DNA of 64,000 nt from positions 310,001-374,000 of the forward strand of contig NZ_PGES01000001.1 in the NCBI RefSeq assembly GCF_002797895.1. Direction: 5' to 3'. Numbering within the stretch: the first letter of the stretch is position 1; every line of letters starts with the position of its first letter. Source of the stretch: Janthinobacterium sp. 67 (GTDB taxonomy: Bacteria; Pseudomonadota; Gammaproteobacteria; Burkholderiales; Burkholderiaceae_D). Shown here in pieces: positions 7,898-17,858 of this stretch. A program made the position numbers and the translations under genes. Below the pieces are notes generated by a model that saw only the letters and a program-made list of their open reading frames with translations, was not told the DNA's origin and made no database searches.

Positions 7898-9196
7898 TTG
7901 CTCAAGAAAATCTTCACCGGCCTGCTGCTGTCGCTGGCATTGCTCATCGTCGCGGCCCTGGCCGCGTATCTGTACTACTGGCGCCCTGCGCTGGCGCCCA
8001 TCGATCCGCCTGCCGCCACGGCATTTTCCCCGCAAGTGGTGGAGCGGGGCCGCATCCTGGCCGGCATGGGCAATTGCGCCGCCTGCCATACGGCCAAGGA
8101 CGGCGCCGAGTACGCGGGCGGCCACGGCCTGGCCACGCCGTTCGGCACGATCCATGCGACGAACATCACGCCGGACAGGCAGACGGGCATCGGCCGCTGG
8201 TCGCTGGCCGCCTTCCGGCGGGCCATGCGCGAAGGCGTGGGCCGCGATGGCGCCCATCTGTATCCCGTCTTTCCGTACACCCATTTCAACCTCGTTTCGG
8301 ACGCGGACCTGACGGCCCTGTACGCGTATTTCATGACGCGCCCGCCCGTGTACGCCGTGGCGCCCGCCAACAGCCTGCCTTTCCCCCTGAACTTGCGGCC
8401 CTTGCAGGCGGGCTGGAAGCTGCTGTTCTTCAAGCCGACCGGCTTTCAGCCGGATCCCGCGCAAGGGCTGGACTGGAACCGGGGCCGCTACCTGGCCGAA
8501 GGCCTGGCCCATTGCGCCGCCTGCCACACGCCGCGCAATGCGCTGGGCGCCGAACTGGCCGGCTCGTCCTATCTGGGCGCGGCCATCGACCACTGGTATG
8601 CGCCGGCCTTGACCAGCGCCAACACGGCACCCCTGCCGTGGACGCAGGACGAGCTGTACGCCTTTTTGCGCACGGGTGCGACGGCCCTGCACGGCGTGGC
8701 GGCAGGGCCCATGTCGGCCGTCGTGCACGAAGGCATGGGCGCTTCGCCCGATAGCGATATCCGCGCGCTGTCCGTGTATTTTGCGGGCGTGGCCGGGGCG
8801 GAGCAACGCCAGGTCGATACCGATACCGTGGTGAAAGCCGGCATCAAGCGTTCGCAGCGCGTCAGCCTCGTCGACAACGACCGTGGCGCCAGCCTGTACG
8901 TGGCCGCCTGCGCGTCGTGCCATTCGAACAGCGATGGCAAGCCTGCGGCGCTGCGTCCGGAACTGAGCCTGAACAGCGCCGTCAGCGCGCCCGATCCCGC
9001 CAACCTGATCCAGGTGATACTGCACGGCATCAGCAAGGACGAGGCCATGCCCGGCGTGCTGATGCCCGGCTTTGCCGCCTCGCTGACGGACAACGACGTG
9101 GCCCAGCTGGCTGCCTATCTGCGCCGCAGCCGCAGCCACCAGCCGGCCTGGACGAATCTGGAAGCGGCCGTGGCACGCGCACGCGCCGGCAAGTAA
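7898..9196 (+). CDS. membrane-anchored triheme cytochrome c subunit of a molybdenum hydroxylase
   Basis: 432 residues: an N-terminal membrane anchor/signal (about 4-27) and three class-I cytochrome c domains with heme sites CAACH at 60-64, CAACH at 206-210 and CASCH at 338-342. It resembles the cytochrome subunits of alcohol and aldehyde dehydrogenases that pass electrons from a periplasmic dehydrogenase to the respiratory chain. The two genes downstream encode the 2Fe-2S and molybdopterin subunits, so it is the electron acceptor of that enzyme. The start appears to be TTG 7898 (reading [10 protein letters not shown]); no ATG or GTG precedes it in frame with signal-peptide character. Confidence 0.85.
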   Translation: MLKKIFTGLLLSLALLIVAALAAYLYYWRPALAPIDPPAATAFSPQVVERGRILAGMGNCAACHTAKDGAEYAGGHGLATPFGTIHATNITPDRQTGIGRWSLAAFRRAMREGVGRDGAHLYPVFPYTHFNLVSDADLTALYAYFMTRPPVYAVAPANSLPFPLNLRPLQAGWKLLFFKPTGFQPDPAQGLDWNRGRYLAEGLAHCAACHTPRNALGAELAGSSYLGAAIDHWYAPALTSANTAPLPWTQDELYAFLRTGATALHGVAAGPMSAVVHEGMGASPDSDIRALSVYFAGVAGAEQRQVDTDTVVKAGIKRSQRVSLVDNDRGASLYVAACASCHSNSDGKPAALRPELSLNSAVSAPDPANLIQVILHGISKDEAMPGVLMPGFAASLTDNDVAQLAAYLRRSRSHQPAWTNLEAAVARARAGK

Positions 9197-9213
9197 TTAC
9201 TGAAAGTTTTTTT

Positions 9214-9681
9214 ATGTACAACATTACCGTGAATGGCCAGCCCTTCGGCACCGAAACCGACGCCGAGACGCCCCTGCTGTGGGTGCTGCGCGACGAAGTT
9301 AAATTAAAAGGCACGAAATTTGGCTGCGGCATCGGCATGTGCGGCGCCTGCACCGTGCACGTGGATGGCCGCGCCATGCGCTCGTGCATCACGCCGATTG
9401 CCGCCGTGGCCGGCTGCGCCATCACCACCATCGAAGGCTTGTCGCCGGACGGCACGCACCCGCTGCAGCGGGCGTGGATCGCCACGCAGGCGCCCCAGTG
9501 CGGCTATTGCCAGTCGGGCCAGATCATGCAGGCGGCCACCTTGTTGAAAGACTATCCGCAGCCGACGGACGCGAATATCGACGCCGTCATGAGCGGCAAC
9601 CTGTGCCGCTGCATGGCGTATGCGCGCATCCGCAAGGCGATCAAACTGGCCGCCGGCATGCAGGAGGCGCCCGGTGTTTAA
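9214..9681 (+). CDS. 2Fe-2S subunit, isoquinoline 1-oxidoreductase/aldehyde oxidase type
   Basis: 155-residue small subunit of a xanthine-oxidase-family enzyme. An N-terminal plant-type ferredoxin domain carries CGIGMCGAC plus a further Cys near residue 60, and a C-terminal all-helical domain carries CGYC and CRC for the second 2Fe-2S cluster. Both clusters relay electrons from the molybdenum centre. The start ATG 9214 follows the cytochrome gene by 17 bases. Its last eight bases overlap the start of the large subunit gene, indicating translational coupling. The physiological substrate cannot be read from sequence; IorA is the closest named type. Confidence 0.88.
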   Translation: MYNITVNGQPFGTETDAETPLLWVLRDEVKLKGTKFGCGIGMCGACTVHVDGRAMRSCITPIAAVAGCAITTIEGLSPDGTHPLQRAWIATQAPQCGYCQSGQIMQAATLLKDYPQPTDANIDAVMSGNLCRCMAYARIRKAIKLAAGMQEAPGV

Positions 9682-11992
9682 GTTGCCGAAAGAAAATTCA
9701 GCCAATCGTCCCAGCGCGCTGGGACGGCGCGGCTTCCTGATCGCCGCCGCCGGCACGGGGTTTACCCTGGCCTTTTTGCGCTCCGACAGCTCCCTGGCCG
9801 CAGGCAAGGCGGCGCCCGTGCCGCCCGCCCAGTCTGCCGCGCCCGCGTTCGACCCCAGCATCTGGTTCCAGATCGGCCGCGACGGCATCGTCACCGTCAA
9901 CATCGCCAAGGCGGAAATGGGCCAGCACATCGGCACGGCCCTGGCGCGCATCGTGGCCGAAGAGCTGGAAGCGGACTGGAACAAGGTGCGCCTGCATTAC
10001 GTCGACACGGACCCGAAATGGGGCTTGATGGTGACGGGTGGCAGCTGGTCCGTGTGGCAGAATTTCGACCCGCTCAGCCGTGCCGGCGCGGCCGGGCGCC
10101 TCGCGCTGGTGGAAGAGGGCGCGCGCCTGCTGCGCCTGCCCGTGTCCGCCTGCCACGCCCGGCTCGGCGTCGTGCATGGCCGGGGGCGGTCGATCAGCTA
10201 TGGCGACATCGTGCGCCGCGGCAAGCTGGCGCGCCAGTACACCCCCGGGCAATTGAAAGCCATCGTGCTGAAAACGCCGCAGCAGCGCAGCCTGGTCGGC
10301 CAGCACGTGCAGGCGCTCGATATTCCCGCGAAAACCGATGGCACGGCCGTGTACGGCATCGATGCGGAAGTGGAGGGCATGCTGTATGCGCGTCCGAAGA
10401 TCCCGCCCACGCGCTACGGCGCGAAAGTGCAGTCCATCGACGACGCGGCGGCCAGGAAGGTGCGGGGCTATCTGCGTTCGTTCGCCCTGCAAGACCCCAG
10501 CGGCACGGTGCCCGGCTGGGTCATGGTGGTGGCCGAAACGTATGCGGCCGCCATGCGCGCGGCCGAGCTGGTGCAAGTGAAATGGCGGGCCGGCGCGGCG
10601 GCCCACGTGGCGGAGCAGGATATCCTCAACTACGCGGCCAAGCAGCTGGTCGACGCGAGCCTGGGCGCGCGCGTCGTCGATGATGATGGCGTGGAACAAG
10701 CGTTCAACGATGCCAGCCTGCAACTGGAACGCCATTACACGACCAGCACCGTGCTGCATTTCCAGCTGGAACCCGTCAATGCCTTGGCGCAGGAAATCGA
10801 CGGCGTCTGGCACATTCATGCGGGCAATCAATGGCAATCGTTGATCCTGCCCGTGCTGGCGCAGGCGTTGAAAGTGCCGGAAAGCAAGGTGATGCTGCAC
10901 ACCTATCTGCTCGGCGGTGGCTTCGGCCGGCGCCTGAATGGCGATTATTGCGTGCCGGCCGCGCTGGCCGCGCAAGCCGTGGGGCGCCCCGTCAAGATGA
11001 TATGCACGCGGGCCGACGACGCCCGTTTCGATTCGCCCCGTTCGCCGTCCGTGCAGCACGTGCGCATGGCGTTCGACGACGCGGGCAAGGTGTCGGCGAT
11101 GGTGCACGAAGCGAGCGCCGGCTGGCCCACGCAAGTCATGATCCCCGCCTTCCTGGCCAAGGATAAGCAGGGCCATCCGTATGACCCGTTTGCCATCGCC
11201 GGCGCCGACCACTGGTACACGGTGGGCGCGCAGCGCGTGCGGGCCGTGTCGAACGACCTGGCCAACAGCAGTTTCCGCCCCGGCTGGCTGCGCTCCGTGG
11301 GGCCAGGCTGGACGAATTGGGCTGTGGAAAGTTTCATGGACGAGGCGGCGCAGGCGGCCAAGGTCGATCCGCTGGCGTTTCGCCTGTCGCTGTTGCAGGC
11401 GGCGGGGCGCAACGCGGGCAGCGCGCCGAACGCCGTCGGCGGCGCCGCGCGCCTGGCCCACGTGCTGCGGCGCGTGGCGGAAAAAGCAGGTTGGGGCACG
11501 CCCATGCCGCCCGACACGGGCCTGGGCATCGCCGCCACGTTCGGCCAGGAACGCGACATGCCCACCTGGACGGCGTGTGTTGCCAGAGTGAAGGTGGACC
11601 GCAGCACTTGCATGGTGAAAGTCGAAAAGCTGTTCATGGTGATCGACGCGGGCAGCATCGTCGACCCGGACGGCGCGCTGGCGCAGGCGGAAGGGGGCGC
11701 CCTGTGGGGCGTGAGCATGGCCTTGCATGAAGGCACGGCCTTCCTGAACGGCGAAGTGAAGGATACCAACCTGAATACCTACACGCCCCTGCGCATGGCC
11801 GACGTGCCCGAGCTCGACATCGAATTCGTTGCCAGCACGCACACGGCGACGGGCATGGGCGAGCCGCCCACGACGGCCGTGGCGCCGGCGATCGGCAACG
11901 CCATCTTTGCCGCCGTGGCTTCTCGCGTACGGCATTTGCCGATCCGCCCGGAAGCCGTGCTGAAGGGACTGGACCGGCACGGCGCCGTCTGA
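9674..11992 (+). CDS. molybdopterin-binding large subunit, IorB-like, Tat-exported
   Basis: 772-residue catalytic subunit that hydroxylates an aldehyde or N-heterocycle. The N-terminus has a twin-arginine signal ([18 protein letters not shown]), so the enzyme acts in the periplasm next to the membrane cytochrome. Molybdopterin-binding segments follow ([51 protein letters not shown]). Start GTG 9674 is supported by AGGAGG at 9662-9667 at ideal spacing; longer in-frame starts at 9620 would lie inside the small subunit and lack the signal peptide. No dedicated XdhC-like maturation gene is seen nearby. Confidence 0.88.
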   Translation: MFKLPKENSANRPSALGRRGFLIAAAGTGFTLAFLRSDSSLAAGKAAPVPPAQSAAPAFDPSIWFQIGRDGIVTVNIAKAEMGQHIGTALARIVAEELEADWNKVRLHYVDTDPKWGLMVTGGSWSVWQNFDPLSRAGAAGRLALVEEGARLLRLPVSACHARLGVVHGRGRSISYGDIVRRGKLARQYTPGQLKAIVLKTPQQRSLVGQHVQALDIPAKTDGTAVYGIDAEVEGMLYARPKIPPTRYGAKVQSIDDAAARKVRGYLRSFALQDPSGTVPGWVMVVAETYAAAMRAAELVQVKWRAGAAAHVAEQDILNYAAKQLVDASLGARVVDDDGVEQAFNDASLQLERHYTTSTVLHFQLEPVNALAQEIDGVWHIHAGNQWQSLILPVLAQALKVPESKVMLHTYLLGGGFGRRLNGDYCVPAALAAQAVGRPVKMICTRADDARFDSPRSPSVQHVRMAFDDAGKVSAMVHEASAGWPTQVMIPAFLAKDKQGHPYDPFAIAGADHWYTVGAQRVRAVSNDLANSSFRPGWLRSVGPGWTNWAVESFMDEAAQAAKVDPLAFRLSLLQAAGRNAGSAPNAVGGAARLAHVLRRVAEKAGWGTPMPPDTGLGIAATFGQERDMPTWTACVARVKVDRSTCMVKVEKLFMVIDAGSIVDPDGALAQAEGGALWGVSMALHEGTAFLNGEVKDTNLNTYTPLRMADVPELDIEFVASTHTATGMGEPPTTAVAPAIGNAIFAAVASRVRHLPIRPEAVLKGLDRHGAV

Positions 11993-12130
11993 TGCGGGCG
12001 CGTGGCAAATTTCACGTGCGCCGCGCGTGAACGGGCGCAGGCTGCTACACTGATGATTGCCGATCAGCGCACTAGCAGCGTGATTTCAGCTTGATGTCAG
12101 CGTCATTCCAGCTCGATAGCGGAGGCAGCC

Positions 12131-12796
12131 ATGCAAGAACAATTTGTCAGCATCACGGCCGATGAACTTCAAATGGACGGCGTACTTGAAATGCCCGAGC
12201 GGCCCGTGGGCATTGTCCTGTTTGCCCACGGCGCGGGCGCCGATAGCGACTATCTGGGCGCCTCCAGCCACGCCACTTCCCAGGATTTTTTGCGAGCGGG
12301 CATCGCCACCCTGCGCTTCGACCAGGGCGGTGTCGAGCCTGGCGGCGGCAGCAATGGCCACGCCTATTTCGTGCGCAGCGATATCGTGCTGCTCGCGCGC
12401 CAGCTGGAAAAAGCCCTGGGCTGGCTGCAAGTGGACCCGTCCACGCGGCGCTTGCCCTGCGGCCTGTATGGCTATGGCACCAGCGCGGCCGTCGTGATGC
12501 AGCTGGCGGCCTGGCGCAGCGCGGAAATCGCCGCGCTGGCCGTGTGCGATGGCCAGGTGGAAATGGCGGGCAAGGCGGCGCTGGAAAACGTGCGCGTGCC
12601 ATCCTTGCTGATCGTGGGCGGGCGCGACCCCGACGTGGCCGGCCTGAACCGCATGGCCTTTGCCACCTTGCGCTGCGACAAGCAACTGGAACAGATCGCC
12701 GCCCCCGGCGGCCCCGACACGCGCCACCAGGCGGCCCTGCTGGCCACGGACTGGTACACGCGCCATTTCAACGGACATACCAGCACGGCGCAGTAG
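12131..12796 (+). CDS. alpha/beta-hydrolase-fold protein with degenerate nucleophile elbow
   Basis: 221-residue cytosolic protein of the dienelactone-hydrolase-like group: an early HGAGADSD oxyanion segment, a sixth-strand LLIVGGRD segment and a C-terminal TRHQ histidine. Where relatives read G-x-S-x-G (often GASTGAA), this protein reads GYGTSAA, so the serine is missing from its normal place and a serine occurs two positions later. It may be inactive or use a shifted residue. Start ATG 12131 follows AGCGGAGGCAGCC. Free-standing, convergent with the SnoaL gene. Confidence 0.7.
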   Translation: MQEQFVSITADELQMDGVLEMPERPVGIVLFAHGAGADSDYLGASSHATSQDFLRAGIATLRFDQGGVEPGGGSNGHAYFVRSDIVLLARQLEKALGWLQVDPSTRRLPCGLYGYGTSAAVVMQLAAWRSAEIAALAVCDGQVEMAGKAALENVRVPSLLIVGGRDPDVAGLNRMAFATLRCDKQLEQIAAPGGPDTRHQAALLATDWYTRHFNGHTSTAQ

Positions 12797-12822
12797 CGGG
12801 ACAGAGCAGCACTTATGGCTGC

Positions 12823-13242
12823 TCAATGCGACGGCACGGCACCGATTTGCTGTAATAAGCCAAGCATGTCGGGCTGGCCGCGCTCCTCGACGAACTTCCC
12901 GTCGGACAGACGGTAGAGGTTCATGGCCTGCACCGCAATCTGCTTCCCGGTAGGCGGCACACCGAAGAACGTTCCCTGATGTGTGCCGCGCATAATGAAC
13001 CGGGCGGCGACTTTATCACTTTCGGCCACCATTTCTTCCAAGGTCCACTGGATGTCGGGGAATCCTTCACGCATCATGGCGATGATGGCGAGATATCCAG
13101 CCGGCCCTCGCATGGGCTCCGGACTTCCCGGTACGTGAAAGATTGCGTCTGTCGAGATGAGTTCGTCAGCCAGTGCCTGGCTGGCGGTGTTGATGAACTC
13201 AACAAACTTCTGCATGGTGAGCTTGTTTGCTTCCGATGTCAT
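12823..13242 (-). CDS. SnoaL-like/ester cyclase family protein (NTF2 fold)
   Basis: 139-residue protein of the SnoaL-like family: LTMQKFVEFINTASQALADELI, then IFHVPGSPEPMRGPAGYLAII, TFFGVPPTGKQIAVQAM and a closing EERGQPDMLGLLQQIG. Members are small NTF2-fold enzymes or binding proteins; the substrate is unknown here. A strong Shine-Dalgarno AAGGAG stands upstream of ATG 13242. It is divergent from a LysR regulator across a 343-base gap, the usual arrangement for regulator and target. Confidence 0.8.
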   Translation of the reverse strand: MTSEANKLTMQKFVEFINTASQALADELISTDAIFHVPGSPEPMRGPAGYLAIIAMMREGFPDIQWTLEEMVAESDKVAARFIMRGTHQGTFFGVPPTGKQIAVQAMNLYRLSDGKFVEERGQPDMLGLLQQIGAVPSH

Positions 13243-13585
13243 GGTAATACTCCTTTATCGACGATATGAGTGGTTTAGGTGCGTATGCACTTGTGCTGCC
13301 TGGCTTGACGCTGCCGCTGGTGGTGAAATGATCGATCTGCAATGGACGGCCGACCGGCGATCGGATTGGTGAACACGACGTCCTCGCCCGACAGGTGGGC
13401 GCGGGGCCGCGCCGGCCGGGGCGGCGTACGAGGGCAAAGCAAGGCCGTCTGCGGAGGAGCGATTGAAGCTGTGCATGCTTATGCCCGGAAAAGAGAATGC
13501 CGCTACTTTGGACTATAAATGCCAGAAGATAAATGTCGGTTAAAATTGGTCACTTGAAATGTGGCGTTTGTAATGGGTGGATGCG
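13243..13585. promoter_or_regulatory. intergenic region between SnoaL gene and divergent LysR gene
   Basis: No gene is supported in these 343 bases. The right half, from about 13480, becomes AT-richer and includes TATAAA at 13515-13520, a plausible -10 element for the LysR gene. Presumably it holds both promoters and the LysR operator, but no convincing T-N11-A pair stood out. Confidence 0.4.
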
Positions 13586-14479
13586 ATGGACCGACTACTG
13601 AGCATGACCGTGTTTGCCAAGGCGGTCGAGCTGGGCTCCTTTTCTGCTGCCGCCGACGTGTTCCGCATGTCGCCGCAGCTGGTGGGCAAGCATGTGCTGA
13701 CTTTGGAGCAGCACTTGGGCATCCGCTTGCTCAACCGCACCACGCGGCGCCAGCATTTAACGGAAATCGGGGCAAGCTATTACGAAAAGGTGAAAGTGAT
13801 TTTGGCCGAGGTGGCCGCTGCGGAGGGATTGGCCGCCGAGAGCCATGCCCGTCCCAGCGGCCGCCTGCGCGTCAACGCCCCGCTCACCTTCGGAATCCAC
13901 GCCTTGATGCCGCGCCTGACCGAATACATGGCGACCTACCCGGATGTGCAGGTCGAGGTGTCGCTCACGAACCGGTATGTCGATGCAATCGAGGAGGGGG
14001 CGGACGTCGTGTTCCGGGTGGGCGAGCTGGCCGACAGCAGCCGCATTGCCCGCCGCCTGGCGCCGTACCGGCTGATTCTCTGCGCTTCGCCCGCCTACCT
14101 GGCGTCACACCCGCCCATCATCTCGCCAATGGACCTGGCCAGCCACGAATGCCTGGGCTTTGCCTACACGGAGTTGCGCAGCCACTGGAGCTTCGACGGT
14201 CCGGACGGCCCGGTGACGGTGCCGGTGACGGGCCGCCTGATGATCGACAGCGGCGAGGCCCTCCTGATGGCCGCCCGCGCCAGCATGGGTGTGATGCTGC
14301 AGCCGGCGGAATTGCTGGAACCCGACATCGCAGCAGGCAGGCTGGTGCGCGTGTTGCCGAAATACCGGACCCCTGACAGGCCTCTGCACTTGCTGTATGC
14401 GCCAGACCGCCAGATGACACCGAAGCTGCGCAGCTTCATCGAATTTTCTGTCGCCGTGTTCGGCAGCGGCAAGGACTGA
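13586..14479 (+). CDS. LysR-family transcriptional regulator
   Basis: 297-residue regulator: N-terminal winged HTH (FAKAVELGSFSAAADVFRMSP) and a periplasmic-binding-like effector domain from about residue 90 (SGRLRVNAPLTFG...). The sequence resembles the CrgA/AaeR-type subgroup. ATG 13586 begins MDRLLSMTVF, the usual family start; a GTG nine bases earlier is also in frame. It is divergent from the SnoaL-like gene and probably controls it, which is inference from arrangement. Confidence 0.85.
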   Translation: MDRLLSMTVFAKAVELGSFSAAADVFRMSPQLVGKHVLTLEQHLGIRLLNRTTRRQHLTEIGASYYEKVKVILAEVAAAEGLAAESHARPSGRLRVNAPLTFGIHALMPRLTEYMATYPDVQVEVSLTNRYVDAIEEGADVVFRVGELADSSRIARRLAPYRLILCASPAYLASHPPIISPMDLASHECLGFAYTELRSHWSFDGPDGPVTVPVTGRLMIDSGEALLMAARASMGVMLQPAELLEPDIAAGRLVRVLPKYRTPDRPLHLLYAPDRQMTPKLRSFIEFSVAVFGSGKD

Positions 14480-14549
14480 GTTTTTCCACGCGCCTCGCCC
14501 GTATCGAAAATTTCCATGGTCCTGGCACTGTGACATGTTTCACTGGCGC

Positions 14550-15416
14550 CTATATGGCGCGCAGATTCCTCGCATGGAAGCGCACATGCTCCTCCATGAA
14601 GCTGGCGATGAAGTAATAGCCGTGGTCATAGCCGGCATGGCGGCGTAGCCGCAATGGCTGGCCGGCGTCGCGGCATGCCGCTTCGAAGATGTCGGGGTGC
14701 AGTTGCTCGGGCAGGAATTTGTCGGCCAGGCCCTGGTCGATCAGGATGCCTTCCGGGAATAGCGGCGGCCGGCCCTGCAGGCCGTGCATCAGCGCGCTGG
14801 CGTCGTACTGCTGCCAGCTGGCCGTATCGCTGCCCAGGTAGCCCGTAAACGCCTTCTTGCCCCACGGACATTGGCTCGGTGCGGCAATGGGGGCAAAGGC
14901 GGAGACGGAGCGGAACAGTTCCGGATTGCGCAAGGCCAGCACCAGTGCGCCATGGCCGCCCATCGAGTGACCGAAAATGCCCGTGCGTTGCGCATCGATC
15001 GCCAGTTCCTGTTCCAGCAGGGCGCGCAGTTCCAGGATGTAGCTGTACATCCGATAATGGCTGCGCCATGGCGCTTCGGTGGCGTCCACGTAAAAGCCGG
15101 CGCCCGCGCCGAAATCCCAGGAGTCGCTTTCGCCCGCGATGTTCGCGCCACGGGGGCTGGTGTCGGGCGCGATCAGGATCAAGCCTTCCTCGGCCGCCAC
15201 GCGCTGCGCGCCGCCCTTGATCATGAATGTTTCTTCCGTGCAGGTCAGGCCCGCCAGGTAAAACAGGGCGGGGCGCCTGGTGGTGACCGTGGCGCCTGGC
15301 GCCGTGTCGGGAATGAAGGCCGAGAAACGCATGGGCAAGCCGATGGCTTGCGCGTCGTGGCGATAAAAACGTTGTACGCCGCCAAAACAGGCGTGTTCAC
15401 TCAACAGTTCCAGCAT
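14550..15416 (-). CDS. fghA: S-formylglutathione hydrolase
   Basis: 288-residue cytosolic esterase that hydrolyses S-formylglutathione to formate and glutathione in formaldehyde detoxification. Diagnostic features are an N-terminal LSEHACFGGVQRFYRH, LYLAGLTCTEETF-like (here FYLAGLTCTEETFMIKGG), the nucleophile elbow GHSMGGHGAL and a late GYDHGYYFIASFMEEH containing the catalytic His. Length matches the family. The partner glutathione-dependent formaldehyde dehydrogenase is not adjacent in this window. Confidence 0.93.
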   Translation of the reverse strand: MLELLSEHACFGGVQRFYRHDAQAIGLPMRFSAFIPDTAPGATVTTRRPALFYLAGLTCTEETFMIKGGAQRVAAEEGLILIAPDTSPRGANIAGESDSWDFGAGAGFYVDATEAPWRSHYRMYSYILELRALLEQELAIDAQRTGIFGHSMGGHGALVLALRNPELFRSVSAFAPIAAPSQCPWGKKAFTGYLGSDTASWQQYDASALMHGLQGRPPLFPEGILIDQGLADKFLPEQLHPDIFEAACRDAGQPLRLRRHAGYDHGYYFIASFMEEHVRFHARNLRAI

Positions 15417-15472
15417 GAATTCTCCTCGTTAATGCCACAGTATAGCCAGAGCGGCGCAGGGCCGGCACGGGA

Positions 15473-16336
15473 TCAGCCCAGCATGGCCGCTAATGCAGGC
15501 AGGATGTCTTGTGCCGGAGCATCGGTCTTGAATGCCAGCAAATGGTCGGCGCGCGTCTTGCCCATGTTGATGGCGGCCACGGGCTTGCCAGTTTCGGCCG
15601 CCATGCGGCACAGGCGAAAGCTCGAATACACCATGACGGACGAGCCCACCACCAGCAGGGCGCTGGCCGTGTGCATCTTGCTTTCGGCCTCGGCCACGCA
15701 GGCGGCAGGCACGCCATCGCCGAAAAACACCACGTCGGGCTGCAGGGTGCCGCCGCAGCGGGGACACACGGGCACGTGGAAAGTGGCCAGCTGCGATGGC
15801 TCCAGCAAGGCGTCGCCGTCGGGCGCCGGCGTGGCCGTGGCGCCCAGCAACTGCGGATTGTCGCGTTCGAGCTGATCCTGGATCAGACGGCGCGTGTGGC
15901 GGGTCCGGCAATCGAGGCAGACGACGCCATGTATGCTGCCGTGCAACTCCGTGACGGCGGCACTGCCTGCCTGCTGATGCAAGCCATCCACGTTTTGCGT
16001 GACCAGGCCGCCTATTCTCTGGCGTCGGGCCAGTTGGGCGATGGCCAGGTGGCCAGGATTGGGCATGGCGCGCGCCAGGGTCGGCCAGCCCACCATGCTG
16101 CGCGCCCAGTAGCGGCGGCGCACGGCTTCCTGGCGGCGAAAATCGGGGCCTTGCACGGGGGCGTTGCCGTGCCGCACGCCTTCCTCGTCGCGGTAGGCGG
16201 GTATGCCGGACGCCGTGCTGATGCCGGCGCCCGTCAGCAGCAGCACGTCCGGATGGCGCTGCAGGAACTGCGCCAGCTGCTCGAGGGGACGATTGTCGCT
16301 GGCGCACTGCTGGCTGGCTGAAGAAAAGTTTTGCAT
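15473..16336 (-). CDS. Sir2-family NAD-dependent protein deacetylase
   Basis: 287-residue sirtuin: NAD-binding LLTGAGISTASGIPAYRD, catalytic core TQNVDGLHQQAG and TELHGSIHGVVC, and a four-cysteine zinc ribbon (CLDC ... CPRC). It should remove acyl groups from lysines using NAD+. The shape fits class II/CobB-like bacterial sirtuins. It follows fghA in the same orientation with a gap of 56 bases, but functional linkage is not evident. Confidence 0.9.
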   Translation of the reverse strand: MQNFSSASQQCASDNRPLEQLAQFLQRHPDVLLLTGAGISTASGIPAYRDEEGVRHGNAPVQGPDFRRQEAVRRRYWARSMVGWPTLARAMPNPGHLAIAQLARRQRIGGLVTQNVDGLHQQAGSAAVTELHGSIHGVVCLDCRTRHTRRLIQDQLERDNPQLLGATATPAPDGDALLEPSQLATFHVPVCPRCGGTLQPDVVFFGDGVPAACVAEAESKMHTASALLVVGSSVMVYSSFRLCRMAAETGKPVAAINMGKTRADHLLAFKTDAPAQDILPALAAMLG

Positions 16337-16384
16337 GATGCGCCATGCTAACCGAAAAGCACGGCGCCCTGCACGGGAAGGCGA

Positions 16385-17056
16385 TTACTCCAGTTTCATG
16401 CCGAAACGCTGCAGCCGCGGCTGCCAATGCTCCTGGATATCGGCCGAGACGAGGATGCGTTCGGCCTTGCCGATCAGCAATTCGCGTGGCACGAAGCCGA
16501 AATAGCGCGAGTCGGCGCTGTTGTCGCGGTTGTCTCCCAGCATGAGGAAATGGTCGGCCGGCACCGTCACGGGGGCAAAGCTGCGCGCCGCGCCCGCGAT
16601 TTGCGGCAAGACCTGGATGCGGTGCTGTTCCGTCTGGTTGCGTTCGCTGATGCGCTGCGCCGTCAGCTGGCCAACGTGGGCGATGGTTTCAGGCGCCGTG
16701 TCGAGTGCCGTGTATTGGGCGGGCAGGCCATTGATGACCAGCTGTTCATTGCGCATTTCCACCGTGTCGCCGGGCAGGGCGATGATGCGCTTGATCAATC
16801 GCGTGCCGTCTTTCGGCGAGGAAAAGGTGACGATGTCGCCCCGTTGCGGTTCGCCCAGGCGCTGCAGCACGATATCGGTGAGCGGCACTTTCAGGTTGAA
16901 GGCGAGGCGGTTGACGAAAACCACGTCGCCTTCGAGCAGGTTGGGGCGCATGGACGCCGACGGGATGGGATTCCAGTCCGCCACGGCCGTGCGGAACACG
17001 CCGAACAGCAGGAGAAACATCAAAAAACCTTTGTTGGTGCGCATCCATGTTTTCAT
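16385..17056 (-). CDS. lepB: signal peptidase I (S26 family), stand-alone copy
   Basis: 223-residue membrane serine peptidase that removes Sec/Tat signal peptides. The Ser-Lys dyad is visible: Ser35 in IPSASMRPNLLEGD and Lys89 in GTRLIKRIIALPGD; the late box GDNRDNSADSR completes the family signature. Only one N-terminal membrane segment (about 10-26) is evident, and the gene is not in the usual lepA-lepB-rnc arrangement, so it is likely an additional, non-housekeeping signal peptidase. Confidence 0.87.
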   Translation of the reverse strand: MKTWMRTNKGFLMFLLLFGVFRTAVADWNPIPSASMRPNLLEGDVVFVNRLAFNLKVPLTDIVLQRLGEPQRGDIVTFSSPKDGTRLIKRIIALPGDTVEMRNEQLVINGLPAQYTALDTAPETIAHVGQLTAQRISERNQTEQHRIQVLPQIAGAARSFAPVTVPADHFLMLGDNRDNSADSRYFGFVPRELLIGKAERILVSADIQEHWQPRLQRFGMKLE

Positions 17057-17233
17057 CGTGTTCTGCTTTCTGCCAGTGACGGCGTTCGTGGGGTAGGGCG
17101 CCTTGCTAATGGCGTACTATCAACGATGCATGGCGAGGCTGAAGCCAGTCTTAAATGAGCCGATGCGGCGCCACATGCGGCCCCATTGCGCGGACGATCG
17201 CATGCTTGGTGTTGCGCGCCAGCATCACCTGTC

Positions 17234-17479
17234 TTATGGATGCCGGCACGGCGCATGCGTGTCGTCATTCCCGTTTGACAGTTGCTTGCCAGATATTTCG
17301 TCCCATAGTTCGCCCAGTGCCACCAGCAAGCCGCCGGCCACGAACGGTATGGCCACCAGCCATGGCATGCTGTCGAGCCACGGGTCCAGCAGGATGGCCG
17401 AGGCCACGGCGATGAGAAGGGCGCCGCACCAGAAGCGGCGCGGATGCCGGAGGGTCAGCAGGTAGTGTAGGTCGATCAT
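17234..17479 (-). CDS. small inner-membrane protein (81 aa)
   Basis: 81 residues with two predicted membrane helices (about 14-31 and 38-58) and a charged C-terminal tail. I do not recognise the family. Start ATG 17479 is preceded by AAGGAGG at ideal spacing and overlaps the stop of the upstream membrane gene as ATGA, so the two are co-translated and may form a complex. Confidence 0.65.
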   Translation of the reverse strand: MIDLHYLLTLRHPRRFWCGALLIAVASAILLDPWLDSMPWLVAIPFVAGGLLVALGELWDEISGKQLSNGNDDTHAPCRHP

Positions 17480-17727
17480 AGATCCTCCTTGGTGAGTATG
17501 CGAAACAGCCTGGCGGCCAGGATGCTGCTGACGGCAACGACCACGCAGCCGTCCAGGAAAAACAGCACCTTGCCCACCAGGTGCATGCCTTGCACGACGT
17601 AGGCGGGCAAATCCTGCACTTCCGCCCACTGTGTCATGCGTGCCAGCACGATGGCGGCACCGAAGATGGCGATGGCCAATGCCAAAATCAGCAGCACGTG
17701 TTCGAACAGGCGTTGATGCAGTTTCAT
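17476..17727 (-). CDS. small inner-membrane protein (83 aa)
   Basis: 83 residues with two hydrophobic helices (about 10-30 and 45-72) separated by a short polar stretch (TQWAEVQDLPAY). Family not recognised. It is the first gene of a two-gene unit, overlapping the following small membrane gene by four bases; the pair seems dedicated to one unknown envelope function. Confidence 0.65.
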   Translation of the reverse strand: MKLHQRLFEHVLLILALAIAIFGAAIVLARMTQWAEVQDLPAYVVQGMHLVGKVLFFLDGCVVVAVSSILAARLFRILTKEDL

Positions 17728-17858
17728 GTTGGACTTGGCAAGATATTAAAAATTCCCGAAGTCTGACGTTATCAGTCCAATATGGTGCGGCTTTGCGCTG
17801 CGACAAAGTCGCCCCTGATAGGATAAAAGTCGCGTTGCTGACGGAAAAATGCGGTATC

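Noticed and set aside
9698..11980. A 760-codon minus-strand frame opposite the molybdopterin subunit gene.
   Set aside because: No recognisable domain; it is the shadow of the plus-strand Tat-exported enzyme.
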